64,000 bases of DNA from Myxococcales bacterium (lineage in GTDB: Bacteria; Myxococcota_A; Polyangia; Polyangiales; Polyangiaceae), in contig JADJKB010000025.1 of NCBI GenBank assembly GCA_016706225.1, positions 372,001-436,000 of the forward strand, in the 5' to 3' direction. The notes below the pieces were generated by a model. The model searched no databases. It was not told where the DNA came from and saw only the letters and a program-made list of their open reading frames with translations. Position 1 is the first letter of the stretch; each line of letters begins with the position of its first letter. Positions 54,602-63,721 of the stretch are shown piece by piece. The translations under genes were made by a program, and so were the position numbers.

Positions 54602-55606
54602 TTGAAGGTCGCGTGGCTGCTCTACGGATCGCTCGCGCAACCCACGGGCGGTTACGTCTACGACCGCCTGATCGTCGAGGGTCTGTCTCGGGCGGGTGAC
54701 CAGGTCGAGATCGTGTCGGTCACTCCCGGCGAGAGCGGTCGTTCGCTCGCCGCGCGGAGCTGCGAAGGTGCGCCGGACGTGGTCGTCGGTGATGCGCTCG
54801 CGGTTCTGGAGCTCGGCCCGGCGTTCGAACACTTGGCTCCGCCGAGAGTGCTGCTGGTTCACCACTTGACCAGCTGGGAAGCAGAGGTCGAGGACAGAGA
54901 TGCACTCGCGGAAGCGGAGAGCCGAGTGCTGCGCGCGAGCACTGCTTTGATCGCCACCAGTCACGCCACCGCGCGACGCATCGCCGCCGAGTCTTCCGGC
55001 CGAACCCCGACGGTGGTCTGGCCAGGGGCGGATCGGCTGCCGCGCTTGCCGCGGACGCCGTCGGCATTCGTCACACTGCTCTCGATCGGCGCCCTCATGC
55101 CGCGCAAGCGCCTCGATCTGGTGCTCCGAGCGTTTCGGAGCGTCGACTCGGACGACGCTCGGCTGCGTGTCATCGGGGATCCCGAGCGTGACGCGGTCTG
55201 GGCCGAAGGCCTGGGGCGGCAGATGGCGCGGGACGCGCGCGTCGAGTTCCTCGGCGTGCTCTCCGATGCGGAGCTGGCTGACGAGCTGGCTCGGGCCGAC
55301 GCTCTCGTCCTCGCCTCTTCTTTGGAAGGTTACGGCATGGTCCTGACCGAAGCTTGCCACGCAGGCCTCCCTTCGATCGTCGCGCGCTCGGCGGCGCTGG
55401 CGGAGGTCACCGGCGCTTCGGACGACACCCAAGTGTTCGAGGACGCCGCCGAGCTCGCGCGACTGCTCGACCGGTTCATTCGCGATTCGTCACTGAGAGC
55501 TGCGATGCAAGCGAGTGCCGCTGCGCGGGCCCCCGGGCTCCCGCGCTGGGCGGACTCCGTCGCCCGGTTCCGCGCGGCACTCTCGGCGGTTCTCGGCGGA
55601 GGCTGA
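54602..55606 (+). CDS. GT4-family glycosyltransferase
   Basis: 334 residues, TTG start one base after the previous stop. GT-B fold: N-terminal Gly-rich loop (LYGSLAQPTGGYVY), middle VWPGADR, and the C-terminal EX7E motif (EGYGMVLTE) with an SLEGYG donor site. GT4 enzymes retain configuration and use sugar nucleotides. In this cluster it is the candidate for glycosylating the small-molecule product. Its last 117 bases overlap the convergent acyltransferase gene. Confidence 0.87.
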   Translation: MKVAWLLYGSLAQPTGGYVYDRLIVEGLSRAGDQVEIVSVTPGESGRSLAARSCEGAPDVVVGDALAVLELGPAFEHLAPPRVLLVHHLTSWEAEVEDRDALAEAESRVLRASTALIATSHATARRIAAESSGRTPTVVWPGADRLPRLPRTPSAFVTLLSIGALMPRKRLDLVLRAFRSVDSDDARLRVIGDPERDAVWAEGLGRQMARDARVEFLGVLSDAELADELARADALVLASSLEGYGMVLTEACHAGLPSIVARSAALAEVTGASDDTQVFEDAAELARLLDRFIRDSSLRAAMQASAAARAPGLPRWADSVARFRAALSAVLGGG

Positions 55607-56479
55607 GAGGAGCTCGAGCGCCAGGCGGCGGACGCGCGCCGCGATCTCCGCGTCGTCCCGGGCGTCGAGGACGAGCGCGTCGCAGTCGAGCGGTGGGCTG
55701 AAGGCCACGGTCGCTGCGACGTCGTGAAAGGCTCGCAGGGCAACCTGCAGCAGCGGTGCGAGCGTCGTCAGTCCCCGTCGCTCGGCCAGCCGGGTCAAGA
55801 ACAGTCGCTTGGCGCGGCGCGAGTGCACACCGCGAACGATGGCGGTGACGACCGTGCCCTCGACCCTGGCTGCACCCCGGACCAGCGCCCCGGTTCCCGC
55901 GCGCCAAGTTGCCAAGCATTCTCCCACCGGATGAAAGTCCGGGTCCGGCTCGATCTCCCCAGCAGCAAACTGGAGCAGCACCCCGCCCTTTCGCAGATGC
56001 GAGAACGCGCGCCGTACCCCGGCGACGCGCGCTGCCGGTGTGCCCGTGTCGGCGACGAACAGGAGGTGTGGAGCGAGCGCCGGCAGCCCGCGCAAGAAGC
56101 TGCGCTCCGCTGCCAGGATCGCGACGTCTCGCCGCCCGATCGCCGCCAGCAGCACCAATGCGTCGTAGGCACCCGGATGATTCGCCACCACCAACACCGG
56201 TCCCGCCGGCGGAACCGTGCCACTCACGCACCAAGTGGCCTCGAGCGCCGAGAGCGCCTGACTGGCGGCGCGCGCGATGCCGACCTCGGTCACTGCCGCA
56301 TCGAAACGAGCGAGCGTGCGCCCCAGAGGCACCGAAACCCGCCACAACAAAGCGCGGATCCCGCGGCGCGCGGCCCGCGGTGCCCGCCCGAGGCCCAGCG
56401 CCGCCACCATCTCGTCGGCGGAGCTCCCAGCGAGTCGTTCGGCCAGTGCCGCGCCGTCGGTCACATCGCACCCTGGCAC
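55490..56479 (-). CDS. PlsC-like lysophospholipid acyltransferase
   Basis: 329 residues from GTG 56479. The acyltransferase motif NHPGAYDAL (His-x4-Asp) lies at about residue 99, with the downstream GVLLQFAAGEIEPD segment in place of the EGxxS block. It converges on the glycosyltransferase gene with a 117-base antisense overlap, so its Arg-rich C-terminal tail past about residue 285 is less certain. It could acylate a glycosylated product of the neighbouring genes or act in ordinary phospholipid synthesis. Confidence 0.78.
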   Translation of the reverse strand: MPGCDVTDGAALAERLAGSSADEMVAALGLGRAPRAARRGIRALLWRVSVPLGRTLARFDAAVTEVGIARAASQALSALEATWCVSGTVPPAGPVLVVANHPGAYDALVLLAAIGRRDVAILAAERSFLRGLPALAPHLLFVADTGTPAARVAGVRRAFSHLRKGGVLLQFAAGEIEPDPDFHPVGECLATWRAGTGALVRGAARVEGTVVTAIVRGVHSRRAKRLFLTRLAERRGLTTLAPLLQVALRAFHDVAATVAFSPPLDCDALVLDARDDAEIAARVRRLALELLSASAENRRECRAEPGDGVRPAREPGGPRSGTRLHRSSQ

Positions 56480-56542
56480 GAGGCGACGGCAGATGCACGC
56501 GATCGACGTGGTCGCGCCGACGCTCGTCGCGTCGATCGCCAG

Positions 56543-56749
56543 TCAGTCGATCTCCCGGTTCGTCGGCGGCGGATGACGGTGCAGGAACACTCCGGCCGTC
56601 TCGCTGGAGTGAGCGCCGCGCGCGACGGTCACCCGCTCACCACGAACGAGCCCTGCGACGCGGCGCGTCCGCACCGGGATCTCAGCCAAGGAGTCGTGCA
56701 AGGCCGCCAGGCCGAGCGAGAAGGACGAGCGGCGCGCGAGCCCGATGAC
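56543..56749 (-). pseudogene. Possible remnant of a small gene
   Basis: A minus-strand frame with strong third-position GC encodes a protein-like stretch (SSFSLGLAALHDSLAEIPV, then GERVTVARGAHSSETAGVF) ending at a stop at 56543. It lacks a normal start: only a TTG at 56701, giving about 52 residues, is in frame. It lies between the acyltransferase and STAND genes. No family recognised. Confidence 0.3.
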
Positions 56750-56797
56750 AGAACGCTCGTCGTTGCCAGCGCGTCATCGCTCAGGCGATAGTGAGGT

Positions 56798-59368
56798 GTG
56801 AGTATTTCCGAGGACGCGCGGGCGACCGCACCGAGCTCGCGCGCGACGCCCCTACGCCCCCGGCCGCTCGTCGGTAGGGACCGGGAGGTCCGTGAGGTCA
56901 CGGAGAGCATCACCCAGGCTCCGATCACGACGCTCCTCGGACCTGGAGGCGTGGGCAAGACAGCGCTCGCGCTCGCCGTCGCGGCCGCTTGCTCCGCGGA
57001 TTATCCGGGCGGCGTGACCGTCGTTTGGCTGGGCTCACTGCGATCGGAAGATCTCGTCGCGGCCGAGGTGGCGATGCAGCTCGGGCTCCCGAGATCGGGT
57101 GGGCAGTCGTACGAAGACGCGCTCACGCGCTGGCTCGCCGATCGCGACGTGCTGCTCGTGATCGACAACTGCGAGCACGTCGTGTCCGCTGTGGCCGATC
57201 TCGCCTCCGCGTTGACGGCGCGACTCCCCCGGCTTCGCGTTCTCGCGACGAGTCGAGAGCCGCTCTGGGTGGACGGTGAGGTGACCTATCGACTGGCCCC
57301 GCTCGCCGTCGTCGGTCCGGACGCGCCCCTCGAGGAGGTCGTCGCGAGCCCAGCCGTGCAACTCTTCCGAGAGCGCGCGGGCACGCGTGCGCGCGGAGCC
57401 TTCGACACCGAGCATGCCCGCCGGCTCTTTGGCGACATCTGCCGCCGGGTCGATGGCCTGCCGCTCGCGATCGAGCTCGCGGCGGCGCGCGTGGCGGGCC
57501 TCGATCTCGTAGACATCGCCTCGCACCTCGACGACCTCTTCAACTTGCTGCCGCAGCCCGCGCGGCGCGCGGACGGCGGTCAGCGATCACTCCGCGCCAC
57601 CGTCGAGTGGAGCGACGCCCTCCTCACCGAAGACGAGCGGCGCCTCCTGCGCCGAATGGCGGTGTTCGCGGGCGCGTTCGATCTCACGGCGATCAAGGAG
57701 CTGTGCGCGGCCGACGGGCAGACCGCCGCGCAGATCGCGGATCTCACCGCTCGTCTCGTCGAAAAGTCGCTCCTCCTCCGGCTCGGCGACAGCGGCGCGT
57801 ATCAACTGCTCGAGACGATCCGGCAGTACGCCACCGAGCAGCTCACCGCCGCGGGCGAGGTCGACGCCGTTCGTGAACGTCACGCCCGCTTCTACCTCGC
57901 CGTCGCTCTCCAAGCCTGCGGCGGCTTGATGGCCGGGCCCGAGCGGCCGCACCTCGACGCGCTGACGCGCATCGACGACAACCTACGCGTCGCGCTCGAA
58001 CGCCTGCTCGTGACCGAGCCCCAGGCCGCGCTATCGCTCTCGGCGGGGCTGCTCGCGTTCTGGTGGATCCGCGGCCGACTCCGCGAAGGGCTCGGCTGGA
58101 TCGAGCGTGCGCTCGTGGCCGCGCCGGACGCGCCGCCGGAGCTCCGCGCCACGGCGCGCTTCGCCCACGGCTTCCTCATCGTGCAGGACACCGAGGATTG
58201 GGCGGCCGCCGCGAAGTCGATCGACGTCGGGATCGAGCTCCTCACGCGAGCGAAGGAGCCGCTCCCGATCCTCGGCATGCTCATGTGCCTTCGCGCCGAG
58301 TGCGACCAACACCAAGGAGACGTGAAGTCTGCTGTGGCACGCACCGAAGCCGGGCTCGCGATCGTTCGGCGTTACCCGGCCGAGCAAGTCGCGTGGCCCG
58401 ACATGTTCTGTTTGTGGCACGTGGCCAACGCGAAACGCGCGGATGGCGACGTGGACCTCGCCCTCGCGCTCTTCAGCGAGTGCGCCGAAGTCGCTCGCAG
58501 CCACGGTCTCTCTGTCGGGGAGATGGTCGCCTGCAACGAGGTCGGGAGGATCTTGGAAGAGCGCGGCGCGCTCGGCGAGTCCCGCCAGTTCTGGGAGCGG
58601 GCGCTGGGATGTCGGCGTGCGATCGACGCCGTCAACGTGGGCAACCTCCACGGCACCATCCCCCTCAACTTGCTCGCGATTGCCCGCGTGGCGTCGAAGC
58701 AGGGTGAGCTCGCGACCGCGTCGAAGCTCTTGCGAGAGGCGCTGCCGATCGCAGAGCAGCTCAGAGACCCCGCGACGGCGGCTCAGATCGCGTCGCTCCT
58801 CGATGAGACCTCGAAGGTCGAGCCCACCGAACTCGCGACGCTGCGGCCCGAGGGTGGTGTCTGGCACGTCGCCTTCAATGGGATGAGCGTCCACGTGCCG
58901 GACATGAAGGGGCTCTGGCACCTCCGCGAGCTCGTCTCTCACCCGCGCGAGCCCGTGCTCGCCCTCTCGCTCATCGCGGCCCCCGCCGAGGACCCACTGC
59001 CGGTGAGCGACGCGGGGCCCATGCTCGATCGCGAAGCCCTTCGGCAATACCGAAAGCGGCTGGCCGATCTGGACGAGGAGCTCGACGACGCCGAAGCCAA
59101 GCACGACGCCGCGCGGCACGCGAAGCACAGCGCCGAGCGCGAGGCGCTCCTCAAGGAGCTCGCGCGGGCGACGGGCCTCGGCGGGAAGCCGCGGCAGGTG
59201 GGCTCGGCGACCGAGAAGGCGCGACTCAACGTGACGCGAACGATCCGCCACGCCATCGGCCAGCTCGGCGCCGCGCTTCCCGCCCTCGGGGCGCACCTCG
59301 ACGCCTCGGTCGCGACCGGCATCTCGTGCTCTTACGAGCCGCGCTCCAAGATCGTCTGGACCACCTGA
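56798..59368 (+). CDS. STAND-type NTPase regulator (NB-ARC with TPR and C-terminal winged-helix-like domain)
   Basis: 856 residues, GTG start. The NB-ARC ATPase has Walker A GPGGVGKTAL (about 48-57), Walker B LLVIDNCEHVV, the LATSREPL box and GLPLAIELAA. A TPR region spans about 400-670. The end (about 680-856) carries a WHVAFNGMSVHVPDMKGLWHL segment and a long helical stretch followed by NVTRTIRHAIGQL, a module repeatedly found on regulatory STAND proteins. It probably senses a ligand and controls transcription. The next gene lies 72 bases downstream behind a palindrome. Confidence 0.83.
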   Translation: MSISEDARATAPSSRATPLRPRPLVGRDREVREVTESITQAPITTLLGPGGVGKTALALAVAAACSADYPGGVTVVWLGSLRSEDLVAAEVAMQLGLPRSGGQSYEDALTRWLADRDVLLVIDNCEHVVSAVADLASALTARLPRLRVLATSREPLWVDGEVTYRLAPLAVVGPDAPLEEVVASPAVQLFRERAGTRARGAFDTEHARRLFGDICRRVDGLPLAIELAAARVAGLDLVDIASHLDDLFNLLPQPARRADGGQRSLRATVEWSDALLTEDERRLLRRMAVFAGAFDLTAIKELCAADGQTAAQIADLTARLVEKSLLLRLGDSGAYQLLETIRQYATEQLTAAGEVDAVRERHARFYLAVALQACGGLMAGPERPHLDALTRIDDNLRVALERLLVTEPQAALSLSAGLLAFWWIRGRLREGLGWIERALVAAPDAPPELRATARFAHGFLIVQDTEDWAAAAKSIDVGIELLTRAKEPLPILGMLMCLRAECDQHQGDVKSAVARTEAGLAIVRRYPAEQVAWPDMFCLWHVANAKRADGDVDLALALFSECAEVARSHGLSVGEMVACNEVGRILEERGALGESRQFWERALGCRRAIDAVNVGNLHGTIPLNLLAIARVASKQGELATASKLLREALPIAEQLRDPATAAQIASLLDETSKVEPTELATLRPEGGVWHVAFNGMSVHVPDMKGLWHLRELVSHPREPVLALSLIAAPAEDPLPVSDAGPMLDREALRQYRKRLADLDEELDDAEAKHDAARHAKHSAEREALLKELARATGLGGKPRQVGSATEKARLNVTRTIRHAIGQLGAALPALGAHLDASVATGISCSYEPRSKIVWTT

Positions 59369-59372
59369 CCCC

Positions 59373-59416
59373 GGCCGTTCGTTCCGAACGAACGGCCCAC
59401 GGGCGACGAACGAACG
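59373..59416 (+). promoter_or_regulatory. Palindrome and direct repeats: terminator or operator before the SnoaL-like gene
   Basis: Perfect inverted repeat GGCCGTTCGTT/AACGAACGGCC with a three-base loop at 59373-59397. The sequence CGAACGAACG occurs at 59385-59394 and again at 59407-59416, 22 bases apart, two helical turns. The stem may end the STAND transcript; the spaced repeats look like a protein-binding site. Confidence 0.6.
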
Positions 59417-59439
59417 CCTCACTCATGGAGGAAATGACC

Positions 59440-59829
59440 ATGAGCAATCTGGACTTCGTGAAGGGTGTGTATGCAGCGTTCGGCGCCGGGGACATCCCGA
59501 AGGTGCTTGGCTGGATGCATCCGCAGATCCAGTGGACCGAGACCGCTGGGTACAAGTACGGAGGCGTCTACCAGAGCCCGCAGGCCGTCCTGGAGAACGT
59601 CTTCGCGAAGATGCCCAGCGACTTCGAGTCGTTCTCGATCGAGATCGAGCGGCTGATCGACGCGGGAAACGTGCTCGTGATGCACGGACACTACGTCGCC
59701 AAGGGCAAGGCGACGGGCAAGAGCGTGCGCGCGGCGGTCGCCCACGTCCTCGAGATTTCGGACGGCAAGATCGTCCGCTTCGATCAGTACGTGGACAGCG
59801 CCACGATCAACCCGATCATCGGCGCGTAG
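59440..59829 (+). CDS. SnoaL/nuclear-transport-factor-2-like protein
   Basis: 129 residues from ATG 59440, with GGAGG 8-9 bases upstream; nearby ATGs at 59425 and 59434 are less well placed. A single NTF2-like alpha+beta barrel: FVKGVYAAFGAGDI, PQIQWTETAGY, and KIVRFDQYVDSATI. Members include polyketide cyclases, ketosteroid isomerases and many small binding proteins, so the activity cannot be assigned. Likely controlled with or by the STAND protein encoded just upstream. Confidence 0.85.
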   Translation: MSNLDFVKGVYAAFGAGDIPKVLGWMHPQIQWTETAGYKYGGVYQSPQAVLENVFAKMPSDFESFSIEIERLIDAGNVLVMHGHYVAKGKATGKSVRAAVAHVLEISDGKIVRFDQYVDSATINPIIGA

Positions 59830-59993
59830 TGCGGCATGTCGAACGAGCGCGCTCGGCGCATGGGAGTTCGAGCGCGCGCGGCGGAGGAACCGCCAGTGCA
59901 ATGAGCGAAGCCCACTACTCCGCCAGCCGCAGCTACTCGAAGCAGCGCGGATTGCGAAACCATTCGTTTTCGGAACGGTGTGTGCCCGACTCC

Positions 59994-60392
59994 ATGAACC
60001 GAACGCGAAAGACGCGGCCACGACGGCGCGCGAGAGGAGCCGTGCACTTGCTGCTGGTCGTTGCAGCAGTGCTCGCCCGCAAGAAGGGGCCGGGTAAAGA
60101 CTGCAAGCTCAACAAGGACTGCGAGGACAGCCTGGTTTGCTTCGCGAGCAAGTGCACTAACGCGGCGCAGGCCAAGGCGAGCTGCGAGGCGAGCGACGGC
60201 CCGTCGGCCGCAACGGCCTCTAGGGCTTCTTCGTCGCGTCCCGTGCCTCATCGGCGACGCGCTGGGCGCGCTGCGTGTCGGTTTCCTCCGCTTCGCCGGC
60301 CAGCTGGACGACCTTCTGCGCTGTCTTTTGGGCGGCGTGGACCACGGTCTCCGCGATCTCCCGGACGACGAGGCCTGCCTTCTCCGCAGTAG
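59994..60392 (+). CDS. Possible small secreted Cys-rich protein, probably truncated
   Basis: From ATG 59994 a basic n-region and hydrophobic core (VHLLLVVAAVLA) form a signal peptide, followed by a CKLNKDCEDSLVCFASKC Cys module typical of myxobacterial secreted proteins. The downstream part becomes Arg-rich and runs antisense over the gene at 60220-60567, suggesting a lost or frameshifted 3' end. An earlier ATG at 59901 lies in frame without coding character. Confidence 0.4.
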   Translation: MNRTRKTRPRRRARGAVHLLLVVAAVLARKKGPGKDCKLNKDCEDSLVCFASKCTNAAQAKASCEASDGPSAATASRASSSRPVPHRRRAGRAACRFPPLRRPAGRPSALSFGRRGPRSPRSPGRRGLPSPQ

Positions 60393-60567
60393 CTTTTATC
60401 TCGTCCCTGCCAGCCTCGGCCACCTCCTGGAAGCCGCTTCCCACGTCGTCGGCAACTTTCCCCGCCTCAGTGGCCGCCTTGGAAATCTGCGCGTCAGTCT
60501 CGGTGAGAGCGGCCTCGCCCTTCTTGGTGACGGAATCGATTTTCGAACCGATGCTCTTGCTTTCCAT
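60220..60567 (-). CDS. Small helical, apolipophorin/LEA-like protein
   Basis: 115 residues from ATG 60567, with GGAAGGAG nine bases upstream; the open frame further upstream is not coding-like. The whole product is amphipathic helix rich in Ala, Glu, Lys and Thr (SKAATEAGKVADDVGSGFQE, KTAQKVVQLAGEAEETD), with no signal peptide. Such sequences resemble stress-related LEA-type or phasin-like proteins. Cytoplasmic; role unknown. Separate promoter on the minus strand. Confidence 0.75.
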   Translation of the reverse strand: MESKSIGSKIDSVTKKGEAALTETDAQISKAATEAGKVADDVGSGFQEVAEAGRDEIKATAEKAGLVVREIAETVVHAAQKTAQKVVQLAGEAEETDTQRAQRVADEARDATKKP

Positions 60568-60720
60568 GGTCGTGCTCCTTCCTCCACACCAAGCACGATG
60601 TGTGCCGTGCGCGGGGAGCAAGGCGACCTTGCGCTCAAACCCGTGACTCGCTGTCCCGCGTGCGCATCTCGCGGCGCTTGACGGGTGCGTCCGGCCGACG
60701 CGACGAGTGGAAACGATGCG

Positions 60721-61824
60721 CTAGAACGCTTCCCCTAACGCAACGTAAGGACCCCAATCATCACCACCCCAGCCCACGTCGATTCGGACGTTGATGCGCG
60801 CGTCTCGGTCGAGCATCAGGCGGAGGCCGCCGCCGAGAGAAAACTTGGAGTCAGCGGGGCGAAAGTCCTTCAGGTCGCGAGCTACCTCACCCACGCCAGC
60901 AAAGCCCACGGCACCGAGCCGCCAGACCACCGGGAGCCGATACTCGGCTTGGAGCTCGACCATTTGCCGGTCGCGGTAGCGACCCTGGTAATGCCCGCGC
61001 ATGCGCGACGGTCCGCCCAGCTCGGACAGCATCCAAAATGGCGGTTCTCCTGAGTGAAACTCGCCATACGCCTGCCAGGCGAGCACGTGTTGCCAGCAGG
61101 GCGCTATTGGGACGTACCCGCGCACATCGACGATGTAGCCTTGATGCTGAAAACTCGAGCCCCAGGTCGGTCCCGAGTGGCTGAATTGCGCGTCTACGAA
61201 CATTCCGGCCAAGGGATTTAGCGTCGGTTCCCGGGTGTCGTAAAACCCCGCAACTCCGAACGCGACGTCGGTGCCACCTTCCGCGCCTAGAATCCGTCCG
61301 GAAGCCAGCTGGCGATTGGGATCGATCTCGTTCACGTCGTACTGCTTTATCTGGAAGGCAGGACCGACGTAGAGGTTCGGTAGCACCCGCGCCGCCGGCC
61401 GGAGCTCGAGCTGATACGCCTGGCGAATGTAGGCTTCCTCGTCATCTCGGATGCTCGTGTCGTTGCCGATGCCGTAGAACTTCTTCGGAAAATAGGAAAC
61501 GTCGACCTCGTAGTCGAGTGCCGCAGCATCTTCGAACGCAAACAATGTCCCGCTCAGCTGAACGAGCCATTGGCTTTGCAGCGTGTAGGCTGCTGCGAGC
61601 ATCACCTTCGAATCGCGCACCCGCCCTGCCGGACCCAGGCGAGTGTAGAGCAGGGCCGCTGCGGCGAAGGTCACCCCCGTCTCGGGTGCGTACAAGACCG
61701 CCCCGACCGGCACGATGCCGAAGCGCTCGTCCGCGTCCAACGAAGAACGTGTTGGCTCTTGGGCGTGCGCGGTACCCAGTCCGGCAGCGATCAAGAGCGA
61801 AGCAACGGCCGGCGCGTGGTTCAC
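60721..61824 (-). CDS. Omp85-superfamily beta-barrel (bacterial surface antigen-like) protein
   Basis: 367 residues from GTG 61824, chosen for the signal peptide (VASLLIAAGLGTAHAQ). No POTRA domains; the sequence is a barrel alone with many alternating strands, the surface-antigen segment LSELGGPSRMRGHYQGRYRDRQ (residues about 265-290) with its RGH/RG core, and a terminal Phe. Small barrel-only members often export or assemble proteins or lipids. Independent of the frameshifted barrel gene at 37237. Confidence 0.82.
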   Translation of the reverse strand: MNHAPAVASLLIAAGLGTAHAQEPTRSSLDADERFGIVPVGAVLYAPETGVTFAAAALLYTRLGPAGRVRDSKVMLAAAYTLQSQWLVQLSGTLFAFEDAAALDYEVDVSYFPKKFYGIGNDTSIRDDEEAYIRQAYQLELRPAARVLPNLYVGPAFQIKQYDVNEIDPNRQLASGRILGAEGGTDVAFGVAGFYDTREPTLNPLAGMFVDAQFSHSGPTWGSSFQHQGYIVDVRGYVPIAPCWQHVLAWQAYGEFHSGEPPFWMLSELGGPSRMRGHYQGRYRDRQMVELQAEYRLPVVWRLGAVGFAGVGEVARDLKDFRPADSKFSLGGGLRLMLDRDARINVRIDVGWGGDDWGPYVALGEAF

Positions 61825-62071
61825 CTGGTGCTCATGAGGTCCTGCCGTGCATCCCTCGTGCCGCCCGAATGCGGCGAAGTTTCTCTCGGCTTTTTCCCGA
61901 GGCCCCTCCCTCGCGAACCACCCGATGCTGCCGAGGTGTGGCGTGATTGCCGTGGCGCTCGAGGGCTGGATGCGGCGCGGCACCAGAGACGGGCACTGCG
62001 ATGGGCGAGGTAACTGCGAAGTGGAACGTGTCAGCCTCATGGGCGGGCAAGCGGAATCGAACGGCACCCCT
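61825..62071. other. Intergenic region
   Basis: 247 bases between two minus-strand genes (the kinase ends at 62072; the barrel starts at 61824). The sequence stays open on both strands but with Arg-rich, non-coding composition; no motif or hairpin that I can defend. It probably carries the barrel gene promoter. Confidence 0.35.
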
Positions 62072-63721
62072 TCAGTACGGGTTGTCGCCGGAGACCTTGC
62101 TAGACCCGAGGTCTTCCAGTGCTTCTTTTACCGTCACGAGTCCGTTGTCTCGTAGGTACTGCTGGTAGCCCGCCCTGCGCGCGGCAATTTCCGCGAGCGA
62201 AAGCTTTGGCTCCGCTGCCACCGCGTCAGCTCCCCCGGAGTGCGCCGGCTTCACGAACGGCTTCGTCATCGCGGGTCGTGATTCCGCAGGTTGCACCGTC
62301 GTGCTTCCAGTTTCGTTGAATTCGAACTCGCTGGGCGGGACGCTGATGAGCGCCAAGGCGGGACGCACGGGTCGCAGTGATGGGCTTATCTCCGAATCAG
62401 GAATGGACACACCCAATTGCGCCGGCGTGAGCCATCCCTGAGTGTAGTGCGACGAGACCCGGGCTACCTTGGCACGGACTTCGGGTACCACTAGCAGTAC
62501 AGAGGCGACGGTCGCCGCGATCATGCCCAGGCCCGCAAACGCCGGCCCCCAGCGCCGCTCCCCCGGTATGCGCAAAGCACCCCGCGCATAGTCGGACGCC
62601 TCTGATTCGTCCGGCACGCCCAGCTCGACTTCTGGGTCGAGCGGGAGGACCGGAACAGGCGCGGCCGAGCCCAGCTCCGGTGCCATGGGCAGCAGCGATG
62701 CGTCCGGGTTTTCGAGTGCGCTACCGATCGCCGGCGCGTCCCCTGTTGCCCAGTTTCGCAGCGCGCCAGCCAGTGCGCCCGCCGTGGCGTAGCGTTGTTG
62801 GGGGTCCTTGTTCAAACAACGGGCCACCACGCCCGACAGCCCCGGCCCAACGGCGTTGGCGGCCGCGGATAGCGGCGCGGGCTCCGCGCACAGCACTTGC
62901 GCACAGACCTCAGCCAACGTGTTGCCGTCGAACGGCATGCGACCGCCGACGAGCTCGAACAACACCACGCCGAGGCTCCAGATGTCCGCGCGTCGATCCA
63001 CCAGGTGTGGCGTGCGCATTTGTTCGGGAGCCATGTACCAGGGAGAACCAAGACTTTCGCCGGGGTTCGTGAGCCGGCGCTGTCCGCGGTTGAGATGAAT
63101 GTGCTTCGATATGCCGAAGTCAATCAGCTTCAACACGCGATCGCCGCGCGCAGGCTCGGCCAGGAATAGGTTCTCCGGCTTGACGTCTCGATGCACGATG
63201 CCGATTTCGTGACATTCCTCCAGCGCGGTGCAGGCCTGGATAATCCACTCTACGGCTTCGGCTTCCGGCAACGTCCCGCCACGGGCTTCGAGCTCATCGG
63301 CCAAGGTGTGCCCGACGAGGTGCTCCATCGCAAGATACGGCACACCGTCTTCGAGCCGCCCCGCGTCGTAGATTCGCGCGAAGTGGTTGCCGCGTAACTG
63401 GGCGGCTAGGCGTGCCTCCACCAGCAAACGTTCGACGGCCTCTTCGTTTCCGGCCAGGTCCGGCCGTACGAACTTCAGGATGACCAGTTCGTCCAACACC
63501 AAGTGGGTTGCCAGGCAGACCAGGCCCATTCCACCTGCGTCGAGTGCTCGCTCGATGCGATACTTGTCGACGACGATTCGACCGGGCTGGAGTCCGGCTC
63601 GGGTGGCAAGGTCCTCAGCGCACTGCGTGCCGGAGTCCGGGGACGATTCTGAGCGACCCGCGCCGCTCAGAACCGTCGGCTCGAACGTCATCGGACCACT
63701 GGAGTGTGGAGCAAGAGTCAT
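62072..63721 (-). CDS. Ser/Thr protein kinase with one transmembrane segment
   Basis: 549 residues from ATG 63721. Canonical kinase motifs: Gly loop DAGGMGLVCLA, VILKF lysine, HRDVKPEN, IDFGISK and APEQ. One membrane helix follows (about 410-430, FAGLGMIAATVASVLLVV) with a short Pro/Ser-rich extracytoplasmic tail ending GYQQYLRDNGLVTVKEALEDLG. Unlike the kinase at 16409, it has the Lys form of the catalytic loop. No FHA partner nearby, so its targets are elsewhere. Confidence 0.9.
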   Translation of the reverse strand: MTLAPHSSGPMTFEPTVLSGAGRSESSPDSGTQCAEDLATRAGLQPGRIVVDKYRIERALDAGGMGLVCLATHLVLDELVILKFVRPDLAGNEEAVERLLVEARLAAQLRGNHFARIYDAGRLEDGVPYLAMEHLVGHTLADELEARGGTLPEAEAVEWIIQACTALEECHEIGIVHRDVKPENLFLAEPARGDRVLKLIDFGISKHIHLNRGQRRLTNPGESLGSPWYMAPEQMRTPHLVDRRADIWSLGVVLFELVGGRMPFDGNTLAEVCAQVLCAEPAPLSAAANAVGPGLSGVVARCLNKDPQQRYATAGALAGALRNWATGDAPAIGSALENPDASLLPMAPELGSAAPVPVLPLDPEVELGVPDESEASDYARGALRIPGERRWGPAFAGLGMIAATVASVLLVVPEVRAKVARVSSHYTQGWLTPAQLGVSIPDSEISPSLRPVRPALALISVPPSEFEFNETGSTTVQPAESRPAMTKPFVKPAHSGGADAVAAEPKLSLAEIAARRAGYQQYLRDNGLVTVKEALEDLGSSKVSGDNPY

